NCBI GenBank assembly: GCA_026686845.1 | Contig: JAIVEN010000004.1 | Location: 20,430,827 to 20,494,826, forward strand | Reading direction: 5' to 3' | DNA from: Adenanthera pavonina | Taxonomy: Eukaryota > Streptophyta > Magnoliopsida > Fabales > Fabaceae | Length of the DNA stretch: 64,000 nucleotides | Shown here: piece after piece, positions 49,151 through 59,957 of the stretch | Numbering within the stretch: position 1 is the stretch's first letter | Layout: each line of letters opens with the position of its first letter | Notes under the pieces: model-generated | The model's database searches: none | What the model was told of the DNA's origin: nothing | Seen by the model: the letters and a program-made list of their open reading frames with translations, nothing else | Made by a program: the position numbers and the translations under genes

Positions 49151-49551
49151 CACTACAAAAAACTTGACTTTCGGTGAGGACAAAAGTCGTCGCCGAAAGT
49201 CGAAATGTCGTCGCCGAAAACTTTCAGCGGCGACCACTTTGTCGTCGGAATAACTCTTGTCGCTGAAAGTTTTGGTGACGACATCTTTTGTCGTCGCTGA
49301 AAGTTGACATTTGGCGACGACATTGTCATCGCTGAAAGTTAACCTTTGGCGAGGGCCAAATTGTCGTCGCTGAAAGTTAACCTTTGCCGAGGGCCAAATT
49401 GTCATCGCTGAAAGTTGACTTTTGGCGGCGACATTGTCATCGCTGAAAGTTAACCTTTGGCGAGAGCTAAATTGTCGTAACTGAAAGTTGACATTTGGCG
49501 ACGACATTGTCGCCGCCAAAAGCCTATTAAACACCATTGCCACATCATCAT

Positions 49552-49760
49552 CGGCATGCCACGTCACCGCCACGTCACCTTGGATCCACTGCCACATCAC
49601 CCCCGGCCCACACCATGTCACCACCACATCACTGCCATGGCATTGCCACGTCACCCTGGGCCCACCATGTCACTGCCACGTCAACCCGGGCCCATACCAT
49701 GTCACCGCCACGTCAACCCGGGCCCACACCATGTCACCACCACGTCGCTGCCACGTCATA
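49552..49760. repeat. CG-rich minisatellite in the CACTA element
   Basis: Six or so variants of GGGCCCACACCATGTCAC with CGCCACGTCAACCC, a unit of about 31-36 bp. Open frames through it on both strands have no family resemblance and are judged spurious. Confidence 0.8.
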
Positions 49761-49785
49761 TAATGCTTTCAAATGTGTTCACCTA

Positions 49786-49847
49786 GGTTTCGAACTCATG
49801 ACCTCTTACTCCCAAAGCCTTATATTTACTCTTTTGCCAGTTGAGCT
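49786..49847 (-). other. tRNA-like remnant with A and B boxes
   Basis: On the minus strand AGCTCAACTGGC (49836-49847) fits a pol III A box and GAGTTCGAAACC (49786-49797) fits a B box, at tRNA-like spacing. The acceptor stem is not clear and the anticodon arm does not fold well, so it is a relic or SINE head rather than a working tRNA gene. Confidence 0.5.
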
Positions 49848-52800
49848 GAAATGTACCTGCAATCTTTATATGAAATATTAAATATATATTATTTATCTAC
49901 ACACTAATATACACACATATATTTATAAATCAATATATTATTAAAAAATACACATTTGTCTTATTTTCAATTACTAATTTCATAAAATATTTTATTTGGA
50001 TATGCTTATATTTATATGAATATTTATATTATAATTTTTTATTTTTAAATGTTAAATAATTTTCCTATAAATATATTTGTTTTTCTTTGACAAGAAAAAA
50101 ATTGTTTTCTTGCTGACTTTTACATTTGATTTTTATTTTTAAATAAAAATAATTATATATATAATATTTATGATCCATATGTATTAATATTATATTATTT
50201 TATGTTATTTTTCGTTTAGTCATATCATATAATATATATCATATATTATATTATTTGATAAATTATATTATATATGCTTAATATATATTAAAGATAGGAC
50301 GAGATTGGGTAGGAGTAGATTTTATATCAACTCGTGGTCTGACTCGAAGTTTTGGTCGAGTATTATATATATCCATTTTTTATTTTTTTATTTTTTTATT
50401 TTTTAAAAGAAAATTAGAAAATTGAACTTCTATTATTATGGTATTCCCAACAAAATATGTTTAATACTTGATGAAACTACATATAAATATAAAAAATTAA
50501 AAAAAAAAAGCCCTTAGACCTGGTCAGACCAAGTGATCTGAGAAGGTTGCTCGAAACTTGATCTGACCCGGTCAAATGGCTCTACCCAATGCTTAAATTT
50601 TGGTTTCTTGTTAAAATGATCGGATTTGTCTTTAGTTGGGTTGCTTCGGATTGGACTAGATTGATCGGGTTCAGGTTTATTCTCTCACCCCTATATATTA
50701 TATATAATATAATAGGAATTTCGAAAAAAAATCATTATTACAAATATTGTAATTTTGATTATCATATGATTTAAAAGAAAATGTAATAAATTCAATCTGT
50801 TATAATTGGGAAAATAAAAAAGACCAAAAATGTTGAGATAGTGAGAAAGAGAATTCGCTAATACTTGTTTTCCAAATATTGTCATTACTTATTAATTAGG
50901 AAAGTAAATTAACAATCCATAAGCATTTTTCTCTCTGTGACAATGCTCTGTTAGACTTTTATACTATGTGAAAATATCTACATGACCAATACCCATAGGA
51001 GTTTGGACTAAGAGTTTCCATCATAGTATGTTTGATTATTATTTTAGATATATTAACTACTGATTATTGTCATGGTACGTTACTGCTTCATCATTTGTTT
51101 TTAGTAATAAATAACATTAATATTAATTTATATGTTAAATATATTAGCAATTAATTACTTAGCCTAATAAAAATTCCTCCAAATATAGGATTGATCATAT
51201 TAGACAATTAGATATTAATTTTTTCCCCTAATTCTCTTTTATTAGTGTTATCAATCCCTTTGTTAATTCAAAAAATTATCCTACTAAAAATAACATATTT
51301 CATTAATTAAGATGAAGAAAAAGTAAATATAAATATGGAATAGATTCAATAGTTTGACCATTCAAGTTTTTAATCTCAAGTAGAAACAAAACACTTTCGA
51401 AATGTTTAAAATAATTCAAATGAATTTGATAAAAATAATTCAAATAAAAGAAAATAGTAAAATAATTTGATTTTAACCAAAGATATCAGATATTTTTTAT
51501 AATACAAAATATATGTAGAATATATTATTTTTTATTATAAAATTATATCAACATAATACAATTATTATTTCAATATGTTATTTATTAATTTTTAAAGTAA
51601 AAATAATAAAAATTCAAAAAATTAGTTTTGGCAGCGACATAGTCGCTGCTGAAAGTATGACTTTCAGCGATGACTTTTCTTTGTCATCGCTGAAAGTGTG
51701 ACTTTCAGTGACGACTTTTCTTGTCGTCGCTGAAAGTGTGACTTTCGGCGACAACAAAAAAAGTCGTCGCCGAAAGTCACACTTTCAGCGACGACTTTTT
51801 TTGTCGTTGCCAAAAACATACTTTCAGCGACGATTTTTTTTTATCACTGCCGAAAGTCGTCGCTGAAAATCTATTTTTTTGTAGTGATCGGTTCGCAATC
51901 GCTTTCCTTATTTGTGTTTTTACAATTTCCTTTTTGATATTTACATTTTCCACTTAATTTTTTTAAAATTTTGTTAGTGATATTCGAGGAGCATTAAAGG
52001 GAAGGGATTGCAATTTTTTTAATTGAAATTTTTTTTTTTACTTATTGTGTATAAATGTTATTGACACTACTTTTATATATTTACATATGATTTTGGAATA
52101 AAAAATCCTTATATATTTAAATATGATTTTGGAATAAAAAAATTATATCTTTTAATGACATAACATATTAGTTAGTAGTTGCTCTATATATTATTAAAGA
52201 TTAAAAAGTATAGAAAAAAAATGAGCTCTCTTTTTATTAATGGAAAATGAGCTTTTTTTATATTTTTATAAAGAAATAATACTGAGTTAGTTTAAAGTGT
52301 ACAAAATTTAATTTTGTTTGCTCATCTTGAAACTAAATTCAAGAGGACGATGAATATAATAGATGCAATTAATGAGATCTACCATTTATTTAACCTTAGC
52401 CTTTTTGGCAAAGAAAAAAATTGTTGGCCTTCACCGCCTTCATTCTTTCTTATTTTACGATAACAATTTATAACTGAAATTCAGACCATTCATTTAATTT
52501 AAAAGCATCTATCTATTATCTTATTTATAATTTTTCCTATTATTTGGATACATATATAATTTAAATTTAAAATATATTTAACAATCCAAAAAATCTTACT
52601 CATTTTTTCCAAATTTAATCTATTAATATCTGGTCCCAACAAAAACAAAAGAGAAAAATAGTTACATCGAATAAATATGTTATAGTTCCTAAGTAGATGT
52701 TATTTAGTTTTCGGTGGTGGAAGTGTATAATCATTTAGATATACTTAGTATAATTCTATATAGAATTCTATTTTATATATATTTTTATATGAAAATATAC

Positions 52801-53600
52801 TTGGTATAAATATATATGAATTTGAATAATTATAAAATCTCTTTATAACAATATAACAAGAACAGGTTAAAAAAATTAACAGAACAATAACAAAAAAACG
52901 TAAAAATAAAATATGTACAAATATTAAATTGAGGTGCTTATTCTATGACAACTCTTGGCAACTTGCTCTCTATCTTTGTGCTTTCAGTGGGCCTATATTT
53001 CCGACAATTGTAATGGCTTCTTTATTTCTGCATTTTCTCGAAGCAAGATTTTTTAGATATAGGCTACAACAGGGACAGATTATTTACAAGTTCACTAGGG
53101 ACATCTATGAAATTTTTATATGCAAATAAACTGATGGAATTTTAAATCCTCTCTAAGTGTCATATATCAAAATATTTGATCAATCGTTAATATTGGGAAG
53201 GATTTGGTTTCAGATTGTTTAAAAATTCAAATGAATTCCATCCTTTCAACCCAGCTAATCAAATTCAAACTAATCCAATTAAAATCAACAATTAAGTTAA
53301 ATTATTCAAAATTAATTTAATTGATTTTGATTATTTACAGTGTATTTTCCATTAAAATTGAATTGACATAGCAACAAAAAAGTTTAATTTAAATTGATTA
53401 TTGAACTTTAGGATAATTGAAGTTAGATGTGTTACTCCTAGATTTAGGGATAAATCTTATATTCAAGTCAAAATAATAAATTTGAGTGTAAGATAATTGT
53501 AATTAGTTATTTCTGGGATTTTTTTAACTTCGAAAACTGATGAAATCTTATCTTAATATCAGATTAGTTTAGTTATTCGCTCGATTTTGTTTGAGAGGTT

Positions 53601-53608
53601 TATAAATA
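53601..53608 (+). promoter_or_regulatory. TATA box of unit 3
   Basis: TATAAATA within GAGAGGTTTATAAATAAGAG, identical to unit 2 over 20 bases. Confidence 0.6.
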
Positions 53609-53789
53609 AGAGGGTGGAGTACTCTGGTTTTACATATATTTCACATATAGACTAACTTACTTTGAAGAAGAAATTGTGATTACTCTCAATTCGCTCACCT
53701 TCGCTATTTAATTTTCTATGTTTATCAGTCTGACTATTATAACTCAACCCATCTTTACGTCTTTTAGACTTTCTATTCTCACCCAAATC

Positions 53790-54075
53790 ATCTCAATCAA
53801 GATAGATGTACAAGAACGGGATCAACTTAAGGAGCAAAAGAAAACTCAAGAACTAACTATAGGCGGGAGGATGAGCTACTGGAAATGTTAAAAAAGATGG
53901 AGGAAAATCTAAAAAAAATTCAGGAACTAATTATGGAAGCAAAGATGCTAAGGATGAGAGATGAAGATTGAGCTACAGGAAAAATTTTAAATGATGAAGG
54001 AAGAGCTAAAGAGGGCTCAATAGAAACACTAAAAATGAGGCTTTACAAAGTCATAGGGAGAAGAAGATGAGTTAA
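53790..54075 (+). pseudogene. Coiled-coil protein gene, copy 3: decayed
   Basis: Aligns with copy 2 from its start (GATGTACAAGAACGGGATCA against GATGGGCAAGAATGGGATCA). The start codon of copy 2 reads ATC here, and several stops and frame changes follow (for example near 53968 and 54019). The same Glu/Lys/Leu coding pattern is recognisable between the breaks. No product is expected. Confidence 0.6.
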
Positions 54076-54599
54076 ATATTCAGTTTGGAATTCTTTTCCT
54101 AGTTTCCTTTTTCTTATATATATATATTTTTAAATTTCGTTTACCATTTACGTTTTCCTTTTAATTTATTTTTTTTATTTTTTTCTTATATTTGAGGAGC
54201 ATTAAAGGGAAGGGATTACAATTTTTTTATTCAAATATTATATCTCTATGTTACCAAAAACAAAGATATATTATATCTGTAATGCATTCTTACTATATAT
54301 TTTTGTTGAAAAAAGTTTTTTTTTCTGGACTAATTGTTTATAAATGTTATTGAGACTGCTTTTAACTATATATTTAGATATGATTTTAAAATTCACAAAA
54401 ATAAAAAATATCTACATTTTTTAAAAATGTTTTAAAAATTGATATCTTTTAGTGACATAATATATTTGTTGATAGATGCTCTATATATTTATTAAAAATA
54501 TAAAATATAGAAAAGTAAAAAAGAAAGAATGAACTTAGTTTGATTTGTATTAAAATCGAATTTGTGTGCTGATCTTTATTAACTTAGCCTTCAGCCATT

Positions 54600-55056
54600 C
54601 ATTCTTTTGTTGACTTGCAAATTAGTCATTTTGTAGTCATTTGCAAATTGGGGAATATAGGCGTTAAATCTCTGGATTTTCAAGAAAATATATGAATTTG
54701 GTTACAATCTTCCATCGTAAAATTTTAAATATATTAGGTTTGATCTTTCACGGAGATAGGTGGGAATAATTATAACGTTACAGTTTACTGATTTCTTATT
54801 TTTGATAAATTTATTTATTTACTAGAATGGAATTGTTGCAAATGTTTTAAGCATTTGTTGGCAATATCATTTTTAAATTTGTGCTATTCCTTTGTGAACT
54901 ATAATATCTGCACTTGTGAAGAAATGATTTAATGTACTTATTCGTATGAATTAACATTACTTTGTAGTATGGTAATTTTATTGTGCAGATTAAGGATGGC
55001 TTTCTTGAAGGTAGAGTTTTGGCTATAAATATAATGTTTTGTAATGAGTGAAGAAC
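54600..55056 (+). other. Unassigned sequence left of the Reina element
   Basis: AT-rich, continuous with 60392-60960 across the Reina insertion. TTTTATTGTGCAG ending at 54987 followed by an open stretch coding IKDGFLEGRVLAINI looks like a 3' splice site and an exon start, but I cannot match it to a family. Confidence 0.35.
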
Positions 55057-55468
55057 TGTAATGAACTAAAAACCAGTAATGAAAATGAAAGGATATCTCG
55101 ATATATTATCACTATTCCAAGGGCATTACAAGGTTCACAGACACAATAGCATAAATCGAGATTACAACGGTAAGAAAATGGTCTATCAGGAGGGAAAGAG
55201 AAAATATCAGAAATGTCAGAATTTGCAGAAAGAAATGCCCAGAGAGGAAATTCGTTCATCCATCACACCCTCCCACTATTTGCCATATGCCTTTTAAATC
55301 ATTCCCTCACTATCCATAATCTTCCACGTAGGCTTTCTGTTACGAGTACCCCTTCATAATATCTGTGGCTCATGTGCTTCGCTCGTGGTGATCCATCCTT
55401 CCTCCACGTCACTCCCTGGTGTTATCATATTATTACCCACATTAGGCTCCACGTAGTCATCCATGACA
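55057..55468 (-). repeat. 3' LTR of the Reina-type element
   Basis: TGTAATGAACTAAAAACC to CATCCATGACA, 412 bp. The end of the pol frame runs into it (stop at 55354). Confidence 0.95.
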
Positions 55469-55803
55469 TACCCCTCCCCATAAAGCTTGACCTTGTCCTC
55501 AAGGTCAAAAGTGGGGTATTGTTGCCGAATAAAAGTCATTGGTTCCCATGATGGTGGTGAGGTGGCACCCCAATCAATTAACAACTGTGTTTCAGTAGCA
55601 TCACCCCGTCGTTTGATTCGAGTAGCTAGCACTGCTAATGGTTGTAACACCGGACCCTCTGATTCTGTCAACAATGGCAGAGGAAAATAAACTTGTGAAT
55701 TGTCTCCATGATATTTCTTCAGGAACGATACATGGAAGACAGGATGAATTCGTGCCTCAGGAGGTAATTGTAATTTATATGCTACTGAGCCAAGGCACTC
55801 CAA
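55354..55803 (-). CDS. Reina pol C-terminus: integrase tail and chromodomain
   Basis: Third piece of the polyprotein. In this frame coding similarity begins further right, near 55945, before the ATG at 55803. It carries the integrase C-terminal motif (CLGSVAYKLQLP, IHPVFHVSFLKKYHG) and a chromodomain-like segment (LATRIKRRGD, LIDWGATSPPSWEPM, then YPTFDLEDKV). The frame crosses the purine tract and ends about 115 bp inside the 3' LTR, so the last 38 or so residues are LTR-encoded. Separated from the preceding piece by a single-base loss near 55944-55950. Confidence 0.85.
   Translation of the reverse strand: MECLGSVAYKLQLPPEARIHPVFHVSFLKKYHGDNSQVYFPLPLLTESEGPVLQPLAVLATRIKRRGDATETQLLIDWGATSPPSWEPMTFIRQQYPTFDLEDKVKLYGEGYVMDDYVEPNVGNNMITPGSDVEEGWITTSEAHEPQIL
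55469..55486 (-). promoter_or_regulatory. Polypurine tract of the Reina element
   Basis: On the minus strand TATGGGGAGGGGTA directly precedes the 3' LTR and is itself within the coding frame. Confidence 0.75.
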
Positions 55804-55826
55804 AATAGGAAAAGGGCCAAAATATC

Positions 55827-57773
55827 TCAGACCGAGTTTTTGATTGTGCTGTAGCCGCAGTGAGTGTTGGCGATAAGGTTGAAGTTTGACAAGAACAAGA
55901 TCTCCAACGTGAAAAGTAATGTCAGTGCGTTGTTTATCTGCATAAAATTCATTCGATCCTGTGCTCTTTGAAGTATTAGCTTAAGTTGATCTAGCAGTCG
56001 ATTCCTCTCCTGTAACTGCAATTGTATGTCAGGGAAAGCAGTATCATCCCAGTCAGCTCTTATAACAGTTGGTGGATCTCTTCCATAAACAACTTTGAAT
56101 GGTGTCATACCGATGGAAGTTTGAAATGACGTGTTATACCATAATTCAGCCCAAGGTAGGAAATCAACCCATTTACGTGGAGAATTGAAAACAAAGCACC
56201 GAAGATACATTTCCAGACACTTGTTGACGGATTCGGTTTGCCCATCTATTTGTGGGTGATAAGAGGAGCTGAAGTGCAATTCAGTGCCTTGTAATTTAGC
56301 TAGATGCCGCCAAAATCCACTTGTGAAGGTGGAATCACGATCAGATACAATGGTTCGTGGAACTCCATGTAATTTAATGATATGTTGCAGAAAAGCTTCT
56401 GCGACATGTTTGCTAGTGAAATCTGCTCTCATTGGTATGAAATGTCCATACTTGGAGAGGCGATCTACAACCACAAAAATGACAAAGTACCCCTTTGAAA
56501 GTGGTAAGGCAGTAATGAAGTCCATCGCAATGTCCTCCCAGATCTTGTTTGGTATGGGTAAAGGGCTGAGTAACCCTGCTGGATGTAACTGTGAAACTTT
56601 TGCTCTTCGACAAACATCACATTTTCGGACATATTCCTTGATGTCTTTCCTCATAGTAGGCCAAAAAAATGCTGCTGCAATACGATGGAAAGTCCTTAAA
56701 GAGCCTGAATGACCTCCAATCACTGAGGAATGAAATTCTTGCATAATTCGTTGCTTGAGTTCAATAGCTTCCTTGGGTATGATTAGGCGGTGGTTCCAGT
56801 ATATCAATCCATCATGGATTTGGTAATGGGGTATAGAAGATGGGCATTCCCGTATTTTGGAAGCAAGCTCATGAATGATAGGGTGGTGTAGTAAAGTGTG
56901 GCGGATCTCATCCATAAACTGATCACTGGAATATGTCACAGCCATATAGTAACTTCGAGATAAAGCATCAGCTGCTAAATTCATCTTACTTGGCTTATAT
57001 TCCACTCGAAATCGATACCCCATCAACTTTGGGAGACACGCTTCCTGTTCTGGTGTTTGTATTACTTGTTCATTTAGATGCTTTAGACTTTCATGATCCG
57101 TTCGAATAATGAAAAATTGACCAAACAAATAATGTCTAAACTTTGCTACAGCTTCGACGATTGCTTGTAACTCACGAGCATAGACAGATTTAGCTTGCAT
57201 TCGTGGAGATAACTTCTTTGAGAAATAAGCAATCGGGTGCCCTGCTTGACTAAGCACCGCTCCAATTCCCATGCCCGATGCGTCAGTCTCCAAGATAAAT
57301 GGCTGTGTGAAGTCTGGCAATGCTAAAACTGGAGCTTGGGTCAATGCATTCTTTAACTGATTAAAAGCTTGTTGAGCCTCATCCGTCCACTTGAAGCCAT
57401 CTTTTTGCAGTAATTGTGTTAATGGACCAGCAATTTGGGCGTAGGCCTTGATAAACCGTCGATAGTAACCAGTTAACCCAAGAAATGCTCTGAGTTGGTT
57501 TACATTTGATGGGTTGGGCCAATCAAGCATCACTTGTACTTTGGTCCTGTCCATTTCTACACCTTCACCCGAAACCACGTGACCCAAATATTCTATCCGT
57601 TGTTGCCCAAATGAGCATTTGGCCAATTTAGCATATAGCTTGTGTTGCATCAGTTTCTCAAGAACTATGGCAAGGTGTTGCAAATGCAATGGCCATGATG
57701 CACTGTATATGAGTATATCGTCGAAGAAAATGAGTACAAATTTCCGAAGATAAGCCTTGAAAACCGAATTCAT
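55827..57773 (-). CDS. Reina pol middle: RT C-terminus, RNase H, integrase
   Basis: A 648-residue piece. It opens just after the frameshift in RT and has the catalytic pair in VLIFFDDILIYS. RNase H residues are present in ETDASGMGIG, ARELQAIVEA, RTDHESLKHL and NLAADALSRS. The integrase has its zinc-binding segment (GGHSGSLRTFHRI to CDVCRRAKV) and the core triad (WEDIAMDFITALP; IVSDRDSTFTSGF; and the Glu of ESVNKCLEMYL). The last 40 residues, after DRMN, are out of frame through the second single-base loss. All catalytic residues appear intact, which fits the youth of the insertion. Confidence 0.9.
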   Translation of the reverse strand: MNSVFKAYLRKFVLIFFDDILIYSASWPLHLQHLAIVLEKLMQHKLYAKLAKCSFGQQRIEYLGHVVSGEGVEMDRTKVQVMLDWPNPSNVNQLRAFLGLTGYYRRFIKAYAQIAGPLTQLLQKDGFKWTDEAQQAFNQLKNALTQAPVLALPDFTQPFILETDASGMGIGAVLSQAGHPIAYFSKKLSPRMQAKSVYARELQAIVEAVAKFRHYLFGQFFIIRTDHESLKHLNEQVIQTPEQEACLPKLMGYRFRVEYKPSKMNLAADALSRSYYMAVTYSSDQFMDEIRHTLLHHPIIHELASKIRECPSSIPHYQIHDGLIYWNHRLIIPKEAIELKQRIMQEFHSSVIGGHSGSLRTFHRIAAAFFWPTMRKDIKEYVRKCDVCRRAKVSQLHPAGLLSPLPIPNKIWEDIAMDFITALPLSKGYFVIFVVVDRLSKYGHFIPMRADFTSKHVAEAFLQHIIKLHGVPRTIVSDRDSTFTSGFWRHLAKLQGTELHFSSSYHPQIDGQTESVNKCLEMYLRCFVFNSPRKWVDFLPWAELWYNTSFQTSIGMTPFKVVYGRDPPTVIRADWDDTAFPDIQLQLQERNRLLDQLKLILQRAQDRMNFMQINNALTLLFTLEILFLSNFNLIANTHCGYSTIKNSV

Positions 57774-59941
57774 GAGTGCCTGAAACGTTGCTGGGCATTA
57801 GTGAGCCCAAATGGCATTACAAGCCATTCATATAGTCCCTGATGCGTTCGGAATGCTGTTTTCTCCCTATCACCAGGATACATTAATACTTGATGATACC
57901 CTGCTCTTAAGTCTAACTTCGTGTAGAACTGTGAACCTCCCAATTCATCTAAAAGTTCATCAACAGTAGGCATGGGAAAAGCATCTTTCACTGTCACCGC
58001 ATTGAGCGCTCTGTAATCAACACAGAACCGCCATGTCCCATCCTTCTTGCGGAACAATAACACAGGAGCAGAGTAGGGACTTGTACTTGGACGGATAATA
58101 CCTTCTTTCAACATCTCAGTTACCATCCTCTCGATCTCAATTTTTTGGCTGTAAGGATACTGATATGGTCGAACTTTTACAGGCCCAGTGCTAGGTTCAA
58201 GCAATATTCGGTGGGAGTGCTCTCGTTCTGGGGGTAATCCCCTGGGAATTGAAAAAACTTCTTCGTATTGTGTCAATATTGCCTTCAGATCATAGGCAAT
58301 ATCTGATGTCAAAGCATTGGTCTCTGGTCTCTGTATCTCTGCCTCTATTGCCTGTAAAACATATAATTCAGCAATTGCATCAGTATTTTGTAATCGAGTC
58401 AATTGATGATATTGAACAACATTAGCTTGTGCTGATTTGTAACCCTGTAATGTCACAAACTGTCCATTGTCAAGAAATTTGATCATGGAACTACTATAGT
58501 CGGCCAAATGTGTCCCCAAAGTTTCTAGCCATGAAGCTCCAAGTACGACGTCAGATCCGGTCACTGGTAGTATGAATGCTGGAAAAATTAGTGTATGACC
58601 ACCTATTACTACTTTCAATTCTTTGACTAGCCCTTGACACTGCATGTGTTCACCACTACCCACTTCTACTTTAACTCTTGGGGTAGGTATCACCGGCAAC
58701 TTTAAATGATGAACAACCCTGGGTTGAACAAAGTTATCGGAGCTTCCCCCATCTAAGAATACTTGCACATAGTGTCCATCAATTGCCCCATTAAATCTTA
58801 TGGTAGCCGGTCCATTTGACCCTCGGAACGCATGGAGTGATAGATGATGCAGAGTGGTTGTGTCTTTCGTTAACACCATAGCTTCTTTCGTGGCTGTTCC
58901 ATTTTCCTCTTCTTCGCTTTGAAGGATCATGTAATGCTTGTTTGGACAACGATGTGTAGGAGTGTATTTCTCCTTACAAGTGAAACATAACCCCTTTTCC
59001 CGGCGTAATTGCACTTCTGCTGGTGACATTCGTTTGATTGGTGGGAGTGGCTTCATAGCTGGTGTTGGTAGAAGGGCTGGAAAAGCTTTGTTGTTATTAT
59101 TTGGATTTCCGATCGGCAGAATAGAACTTTTAAGGGCCGGTATTGTGGAGCCTCCTGTTCTACCTCGCACAGGGAGTGACAAAGCATGCTTCTCATCATA
59201 TAAACGAGCCAAAGATACTGCTTCTAAGAGATTTTCTGGTGTTCCAGCTATAACATCTTGTCGTATTTCTGGTTTTAGCCCACTGATGAAACAGTCCTTT
59301 ATAGCATCGTCTGATAATCCTTCGACCCTGTTTGCAAGAACTATAAACTGCTGATAGTATTTGGCAGCAGAATCCGTTTGTGTCATTTTGAAAAGTTGGG
59401 CTCTCGAATTTTCGAAACGCGACGGTCCATATTGTTCTTCAATGGCCTTGGCTAGAGTATTCCATGTTGGTATTTGCTGGGTCTTCTGCATCATTTGAAA
59501 CCAGGGTACAGCTGGCCCTTCCATGTGTACAGCTGCAATAGTCAATCGCTGAACGTCGGGTATCTCATAATAAGAGAAAAACTGCTCTGCTCTGAATAAC
59601 CAATTAAGAGGTTCAGTCCCATCAAACTTTGGAAAGTCTAGCTTCACCTGTTTCATTTGAAAAGGTTGGTAAGGGACGGTCATCATCTTCAAATTCGGCG
59701 TCTCATTCAACCCACTCGCACCAGATGAGAAAGATTTGTTAATGGAATCCATTGCTCTAGAAAGCGTATCCATGCTTTTTTCCAAACGATCCATCCTTTG
59801 GTCCGAAGTTATAGTCATGGTCTCTACCAGTTTTTCCAAGCGTTCCATTCTTGCGTCATTCGCCATCTCTATTTGCTCCACCTGTTCATGAACCTTCTTC
59901 AAATCTGCTGTCAGCTCTTTCAATCGAGTGCTTTCTGCCAT
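57770..59941 (-). CDS. Reina gag, protease and RT N-terminus
   Basis: The start is set at ATG 59941 (MAESTRLKEL); an upstream in-frame TTG at 59974 lies in the primer binding site and is not used. Order: N-terminal coiled coil (to about residue 80), capsid region with FPKFDGTEPLNWLFRAEQFF, zinc knuckle CFTCKEKYTPTHRC of the chromovirus type, protease motif FLDGGSSDNFVQ, and RT fingers and palm to EWLVMPFGLTNA. The frame ends at 57770. A three-G run at 57793-57795, where a fourth base is expected, is the point of the frameshift. Confidence 0.9.
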   Translation of the reverse strand: MAESTRLKELTADLKKVHEQVEQIEMANDARMERLEKLVETMTITSDQRMDRLEKSMDTLSRAMDSINKSFSSGASGLNETPNLKMMTVPYQPFQMKQVKLDFPKFDGTEPLNWLFRAEQFFSYYEIPDVQRLTIAAVHMEGPAVPWFQMMQKTQQIPTWNTLAKAIEEQYGPSRFENSRAQLFKMTQTDSAAKYYQQFIVLANRVEGLSDDAIKDCFISGLKPEIRQDVIAGTPENLLEAVSLARLYDEKHALSLPVRGRTGGSTIPALKSSILPIGNPNNNNKAFPALLPTPAMKPLPPIKRMSPAEVQLRREKGLCFTCKEKYTPTHRCPNKHYMILQSEEEENGTATKEAMVLTKDTTTLHHLSLHAFRGSNGPATIRFNGAIDGHYVQVFLDGGSSDNFVQPRVVHHLKLPVIPTPRVKVEVGSGEHMQCQGLVKELKVVIGGHTLIFPAFILPVTGSDVVLGASWLETLGTHLADYSSSMIKFLDNGQFVTLQGYKSAQANVVQYHQLTRLQNTDAIAELYVLQAIEAEIQRPETNALTSDIAYDLKAILTQYEEVFSIPRGLPPEREHSHRILLEPSTGPVKVRPYQYPYSQKIEIERMVTEMLKEGIIRPSTSPYSAPVLLFRKKDGTWRFCVDYRALNAVTVKDAFPMPTVDELLDELGGSQFYTKLDLRAGYHQVLMYPGDREKTAFRTHQGLYEWLVMPFGLTNAQQRFRHS

Positions 59942-59957
59942 CACTTTTTTTTTTTTT

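Larger units (their letters stand above)
49151..51886 (+). mobile_element. Non-autonomous CACTA (En/Spm) transposon, TSD ATC
   Basis: Both ends carry the inverted terminal sequence CACTACAAAAAA (left 49151; right end TTTTTTTGTAGTG ending 51886). The 3-bp duplication ATC lies at 49148-49150 and 51887-51889. Subterminal regions (49186-49500 and 51640-51865) are packed with copies of GTCGTCGCTGAAAGT in direct and inverted order, which in this superfamily serve as transposase binding sites. No transposase frame is visible in the 2.7-kb element; the interior has a CG-rich minisatellite, a tRNA-like stretch and AT-rich filler. Strand is arbitrary. Confidence 0.9.
48050..53370 (+). repeat. Tandem unit 2, interrupted by CACTA
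   Basis: Contains in order an AT-rich block with AAATTATAATGAAATATTAA, the promoter block (48425-48660), an intron-like stretch, the coiled-coil frame (48836-49150), the CACTA insertion, and the 3' blocks at 51887-52300 and 52610-53360. The promoter-to-promoter distance to unit 3 is about 2.2 kb without the CACTA element. Confidence 0.65.
53371..54600 (+). repeat. Tandem unit 3
   Basis: Same order as unit 2: promoter block at 53385-53625, intron-like stretch, decayed coding part, GAGGAGCATTAAAGGGAAGG at 54194 (identical to 51988 apart from one base in the following stretch), and the block ATCTTTTAGTGACATAATAT at 54443. Confidence 0.65.

Noticed and set aside
49145..49881. Open frames of 76-169 residues on both strands
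   Set aside because: They run through the CACTA subterminal repeats and minisatellite, have low-complexity composition, and overlap each other in several frames.
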